A stretch of 33,894 bases of DNA, taken from contig PAZT01000025.1 of assembly GCA_002716165.1 (NCBI GenBank), positions 1-33,894 on the forward strand, written 5' to 3'. Shown piece after piece: positions 29,622-33,894 of this stretch. The notes below the pieces were generated by a model, which was given only the letters and a program-made list of their open reading frames with translations, did not search any database and was not told the DNA's origin. This stretch comes from Deltaproteobacteria bacterium (GTDB lineage: Bacteria > SAR324 > NAC60-12). Numbering within the stretch: position 1 is the first letter of the stretch; each line of letters opens with the position of its first letter. The position numbers were made by a program, and so were the translations under genes.

Positions 29622-30635
29622 TTAACGGTTCCTAGGTATAGGTCGGTAAATATCATTTTTTCTCCTCTGAATTGTTTCACTGTAAACTACGAAAAATCCA
29701 GAACCAGTAATTAAAATAATCCCAAAAATTGATACTATATCAGGCCAATCTCCAAAAATTAATATACTCCAAAAAATAGAAAAAGGAATTGCCACATATT
29801 CAAAAGGTGCTATTATTCCAGCTTTGGAAATACGATAAGCGTTGCTAATAAAATAGGCTCCCACTCCACCAAGTAGACCTATGCCAAGCATTATCATAAA
29901 ATCCTCCCCAGTTGGTACTACCCAAGCTCTAAAAAGATAATAATTTATAGGTTTAGATTGATCTGCGTAACTACCATCTCCGAAGATTAGGCCCATAAGA
30001 CCACTAAAAAAAATATGATTTAATTGAATATAAAAGACCATTGTTGAAGCCTTTTCGGCTTCACCCATTATACGAGTAGCTATCTGTACAAGCGAATATA
30101 CCAATGCTGCTACCAAAGGAAGCATGTATGCAGCATTGAAAACACCTAAATCGGGTCGAAACATTAAAATTACTCCTAAAAGTCCAACAATAACTGCTAT
30201 CCAGCTTCTTAGTTCAACCTTTTCTCTAATTAAAAATACTGAAAGTGACGTAATCAAAAGAGGTGCTATAAAGAAAATAGCTGTAGTTTCTGCCAATGGG
30301 ATGTTAACTAATGCAGTAAAAAAAAATAGGTTAGCGACTACTATTCCAAAACCTCTCAAGAGATGAAGACCTAGCCGCTTGCTACGTAGATATTTGTATC
30401 CACCATCTATTGGCACTAAAACAAGGAGAGTGAATAAAATTGAAACAATTCCCCTAATCAAAGTTATCTGATGCAAAGCATAGTCTCCACTCACAAACTT
30501 TACTGCCATGTCCAGAGTAGTAAAGAATACTTGCGCAATAATAATACAAATAATACTTAGATGCTTTGCATTTATTTTCATGATAACAACCGATTTTTTG
30601 GAAAAAATTGGGCAATATGATATTAGTTTTACCAA
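29622..30635 (-). CDS. EamA/DMT-family transporter
   Basis: 337 aa multi-spanning hydrophobic protein with two EamA-like halves (ALVNIPLAETTAIFFIAPLLITSLSVFLIREKVELRSW; APFEYVAIPFSIFWSILIFGDWPD). The true start may be the internal ATG at 30581. Confidence 0.88.
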   Translation of the reverse strand: MVKLISYCPIFSKKSVVIMKINAKHLSIICIIIAQVFFTTLDMAVKFVSGDYALHQITLIRGIVSILFTLLVLVPIDGGYKYLRSKRLGLHLLRGFGIVVANLFFFTALVNIPLAETTAIFFIAPLLITSLSVFLIREKVELRSWIAVIVGLLGVILMFRPDLGVFNAAYMLPLVAALVYSLVQIATRIMGEAEKASTMVFYIQLNHIFFSGLMGLIFGDGSYADQSKPINYYLFRAWVVPTGEDFMIMLGIGLLGGVGAYFISNAYRISKAGIIAPFEYVAIPFSIFWSILIFGDWPDIVSIFGIILITGSGFFVVYSETIQRRKNDIYRPIPRNR

Positions 30636-31155
30636 AAATGTACTTTGTGATATTTAAAAATTTTTTAATTAGATAAAAAAGATCTGTCTAGAGAATACTC
30701 AGAACTTTTTACTTACTTAAGAAAATAGATTCAATAGGAGAGTTAATTTTTAGGCTATCTTAAATTTTTTTGAGTAATTAATTAAATGACTTTTAAAATA
30801 TTTGACAAAAAATAATAGGTTCGCTACTCGATATTCATAATTTGAATTAAATATATATAACATCTTTTTGAAACTCTATAGAGCTTTTTTAAAACTAGCA
30901 GAATCTGATTTTGCTGTTCACGAATATAATAATTAATTGCTAAAAAAGAGATCTTATCTTGTACTATTGAGCATTACTGAAATAATAGTAATAAAAGATA
31001 ATTATTAACAAGTCGATCCTTCTATAGGATGCATGTAATAATACTTACAATTATAAAAAATCATGAATTGTAACTATTATAATACCTAAGTTTCTAAAAC
31101 AATACTAATTCAAATTTTTTTGTATTTATTCAAAAAAATTTAAAGGAGATTATCT

Positions 31156-32535
31156 ATGCTATCAGAAAACCTAGTTAAAAAAATTTTAGAGTCCGGATTG
31201 AAAAAAGGAGCAGACTTTACTGAGGTATTTGTAGAAGATAGTGTTTCTTCTTCAATTAATCTGGTAGACCAAAAAATTGATGAAATCAATTCTTCAAATT
31301 CTTTTGGAATTGGAGTGCGCCTTCTTTATGGAAACGAGGCATACTATGGTTACAGTAGTGATACGAATGAAGAAAATCTTTTAAAAATTGTGAATAACCT
31401 TGGACAATCCAGAATAGATGGTAAGTCTATGAGCATTCAACCACTCAAAAACCAATCAGTACAAGATTTACATCATGTAGCAATAAATCCAGAAACAGTT
31501 AGCAAGTCTGATCGCGCTGACCTTTTGAGACAGCTTGATAAAATAACCCGCAGTCATGATCAAGATATTTGTCAGGTAAGTGCAAACATGGCTGAAAAAA
31601 AACGTTCTGTACTAATTGCAAACAGCGAAGGTTTGTGGTGTGAAGATACTCGCAGCTATTCCAGGGTGAGGCTCTCAGCAATTGCTGAGAAAGGTGACGG
31701 TCCTCAGTCATCTTCGGAAAGCCCCGGAGTTTTGGGAGGATATGAATTTTTTAAAGATCTGGATTTGGTGGAAATTGCTGAAAATACAGCAAAGTCAGCT
31801 CTGCGTATGGCTAATGCAGGGTACATAAATGGAGGTATATTGCCTGTAGTTTTGGGTAATGGATTTGGGGGTGTAATTTTTCACGAAGCATGCGGTCATC
31901 CACTCGAAACAGAGGCAGTACGAAAAAATGCTTCTCCTTTTTGTGGCAAAATAGGAATGGAAGTCGGTCAACCTATTCTTACAGCCATAGACGATGGAAC
32001 AATCCCAAACAAATGGGGGTCTTGCAATATTGATGATGAGGGTACACCTACTCAGAAGACAGTGCTTATTGAAAATGGCATTTTGAAGAATTTTCTTAGC
32101 GACCGTATTGGAGCAAATCAAGTAGGAATCGCTCGCAGCGGATCAGCTCGACGGGAATCATATAAATTTGCACCTGTTTCTAGAATGCGTAATACTTTTA
32201 TTGCTCCTGGACATGACACTGTAGATGAAATGATACAATCTATAGATTTTGGACTCTATGCTAAAAAAATGGGTGGTGGTTCAGTCAATCCTGGCACAGG
32301 AGAATTCAACTTTGCCGTACAAGAAGGATATGCTATTCGCAAAGGAAAGATATCAGAGCCTGTTCGAGGCGCAACTCTCATCGGCAAAGGTTTTGAGGTC
32401 CTTCCGCAAATATCAATGATTGCCAAAAACTTAGATCTTGCCGCAGGAATGTGTGGAGCGGCAAGTGGATGGGTCCCTACCACAGTGGGGCAGCCAACCT
32501 TAAAGATAGACTCTATTTTGGTTGGAGGACGATGA
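31156..32535 (+). CDS. tldD: Metalloprotease TldD
   Basis: 459 aa; GFGGVIFHEACGHPLETEAV (HExxxH), SGSARRESYKFAPVSRMRNTFI, GGGSVNPGTGEFNFAVQEGY. Preceded by AAAGGAG. Confidence 0.95.
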   Translation: MLSENLVKKILESGLKKGADFTEVFVEDSVSSSINLVDQKIDEINSSNSFGIGVRLLYGNEAYYGYSSDTNEENLLKIVNNLGQSRIDGKSMSIQPLKNQSVQDLHHVAINPETVSKSDRADLLRQLDKITRSHDQDICQVSANMAEKKRSVLIANSEGLWCEDTRSYSRVRLSAIAEKGDGPQSSSESPGVLGGYEFFKDLDLVEIAENTAKSALRMANAGYINGGILPVVLGNGFGGVIFHEACGHPLETEAVRKNASPFCGKIGMEVGQPILTAIDDGTIPNKWGSCNIDDEGTPTQKTVLIENGILKNFLSDRIGANQVGIARSGSARRESYKFAPVSRMRNTFIAPGHDTVDEMIQSIDFGLYAKKMGGGSVNPGTGEFNFAVQEGYAIRKGKISEPVRGATLIGKGFEVLPQISMIAKNLDLAAGMCGAASGWVPTTVGQPTLKIDSILVGGR

Positions 32536-32717
32536 TTATATTTTTTCTTTTCATATTATAACTTCTTACCTTCATAAAACTTTGAAAAAAAATCTTCCAT
32601 CATGGTTTGGACCTTTTCATTCCTTAGACATTTGAGGAGGCACTTGGACGAGAAGAATCGCAGGAATTTGAAATTTAACGAATTGGACGGCTGGAAGGTG
32701 TTCCCCATTTTAATTAA

Positions 32718-33371
32718 TCAATTTAATAGATCTAACAGATCTAAAGGGTTTTTTATTACTTGTAGGGCACCATTATCTTTCAGCTCTTTTTCATTACGGA
32801 AGCCCCATAACACTCCTACAGGGTAGCATCCCGAAGAAAAAGCTGTTTTCATATCGGTAGCTGTATCTCCTAAATAAATAATTTTTTCAGATGTCAGTCC
32901 TAACTTTTGACAGATTTCCAACACGCCGGCAGGGTCAGGTTTTTTAGGTATTTTTTCCCTCTGCCCCAGTATCACATCAAAATTCCAGCTCTGCAAAAGA
33001 TGTTTAACAGTAAGAACTGTAAATTCATGAGGTTTATTTGACAGAACTGCCAGTTTCAGCTCAAGTTTTGTAAGTGAATCTAATAGTTCCGATATACCAT
33101 GATAAGGAACCGTCTGCCTGTTCCAGCATTCACGATATATAGTTTCAAAATCTTTTCTGCATTCTCCAATCAGAGTTTCATCCCGTGCTTCTTCGGGCAG
33201 TGCCCGTATCATCAGCATTTTCACTCCATCTCCTACAAAGTGGCGAAATTCATCCACGGGGTGTATTGGGAAACCTCGTTCAGAGAGAACTTTGTTAGTG
33301 CAATATGCTAAGTCATCTAAAGTATCGAGCAATGTACCATCTAAATCAAAGCAGACTGCCTTAAATCTCAT
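32718..33371 (-). CDS. gph: HAD hydrolase, phosphoglycolate phosphatase-like
   Basis: 217 aa; FKAVCFDLDGTLLDTLDDLAYCTN, LAVLSNKPHEFT, KPDPAGVLEICQKLG, YLGDTATDMKTAFSSGCYPVGVLWGFR. Confidence 0.88.
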   Translation of the reverse strand: MRFKAVCFDLDGTLLDTLDDLAYCTNKVLSERGFPIHPVDEFRHFVGDGVKMLMIRALPEEARDETLIGECRKDFETIYRECWNRQTVPYHGISELLDSLTKLELKLAVLSNKPHEFTVLTVKHLLQSWNFDVILGQREKIPKKPDPAGVLEICQKLGLTSEKIIYLGDTATDMKTAFSSGCYPVGVLWGFRNEKELKDNGALQVIKNPLDLLDLLN

Positions 33372-33382
33372 ATAGCAAAAGT

Positions 33383-33664
33383 TTAGATTTTATTGTTCAA
33401 TTCATCACGCCAAACTTTAGAGGGATGAAAAGTAACAACTCTTCTTGCAGAAATTAAATAATCCCTTTTTGATTTGGGATCCCTTCCCGGACGGGATTTT
33501 TTATCACGCAATTGAAATTTTCCCAAACCTGTGATGAGAACATCCTCACCTTTCTCTAACTTTTCTTTAATCAAGTCCAACATATCATTAACCAATTTTT
33601 CAGCCTCACCGAATTGGAGGTCAGTCCCAAGCTGGATTGCCCGCACGATGTCTACTTTTACCAT
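33383..33664 (-). CDS. ihfA: HU/IHF family DNA-binding protein (IHF alpha-like)
   Basis: 93 aa; VNDMLDLIKEKLEKGEDVLITGLGKFQLRDKKSRPGRDPKSKRDYLISARRVVTFHPSKVWRDELN. Confidence 0.88.
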   Translation of the reverse strand: MVKVDIVRAIQLGTDLQFGEAEKLVNDMLDLIKEKLEKGEDVLITGLGKFQLRDKKSRPGRDPKSKRDYLISARRVVTFHPSKVWRDELNNKI

Positions 33665-33894
33665 TCAATCCTCCGAAATTTGTCAAATTTTACAGAAATT
33701 ACAATTTTCAAAATTTTCTAGCTCAAATCGTCTGCAAGCTTACTCTATATAAACTTTATTGAATATTGGGCGGTACTTAAATTTGCAAAGACTGAGAAAA
33801 CAAGTGAAAGATACTATATCTATGGGAATCGTCTTCTACAATACTTTTTTTCAAAAAATCTCAGTTAAATCAATTTAAAATAAAATAATTTGGT

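Noticed and set aside
32602-32826. ORF-track entry MVWTFSFLRHLRRHLDEKNRR... on the plus strand
   Set aside because: Antisense over the gph 3' end, no family features; likely spurious.
1-33894. CRISPR arrays, tRNA/rRNA genes, transposases, prophage genes
   Set aside because: No regularly spaced repeats, tRNA T-loop-like motifs or transposase/phage proteins were noticed by eye; a tRNAscan or CRISPR finder run was not possible.

Overview
AT-rich bacterial chromosomal window, mostly housekeeping genes. It contains the 3' part of gltB, then gltD, tmk, ribH, an isc-type Fe-S operon (Rrf2/IscR-like regulator, iscS, iscU, hscB, hscA), argC, hemE, a UshA-like 5'-nucleotidase, mutL, trxB, argG, tldD, gph and an IHF/HU gene. 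Several uncharacterised ORFs lie between them. I saw no transposase, prophage, CRISPR array, rRNA or tRNA. The most notable item is absent from the supplied ORF track. At 15961-16305 there is a 114-codon reading frame interrupted only by one in-frame TGA (16000-16002). It encodes MRKKINWGYFRNG-U-NSCKRAQEVLD...LRAPAWRLGTEFIVGFNPELYEEMFG, with a UxxC redox motif and an ArsC/thioredoxin-like layout. A near-perfect hairpin with a GGU loop sits 23 nt downstream of the TGA, as expected for a bacterial SECIS element. I interpret it as a selenocysteine-containing ArsC-like oxidoreductase. Secondary observations: HscB with an N-terminal tetracysteine zinc-finger-like extension; a free-standing tandem CcmI/CycH C-terminal-like domain protein; a MutL whose endonuclease motifs are eroded; a decayed ornithine cyclodeaminase/mu-crystallin gene; a membrane-anchored cold-shock-domain protein; and a DnaC-like ATPase with a Cys-rich, DnaJ-like N-terminus. 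All family calls come from reading the protein sequences; no database search was run.
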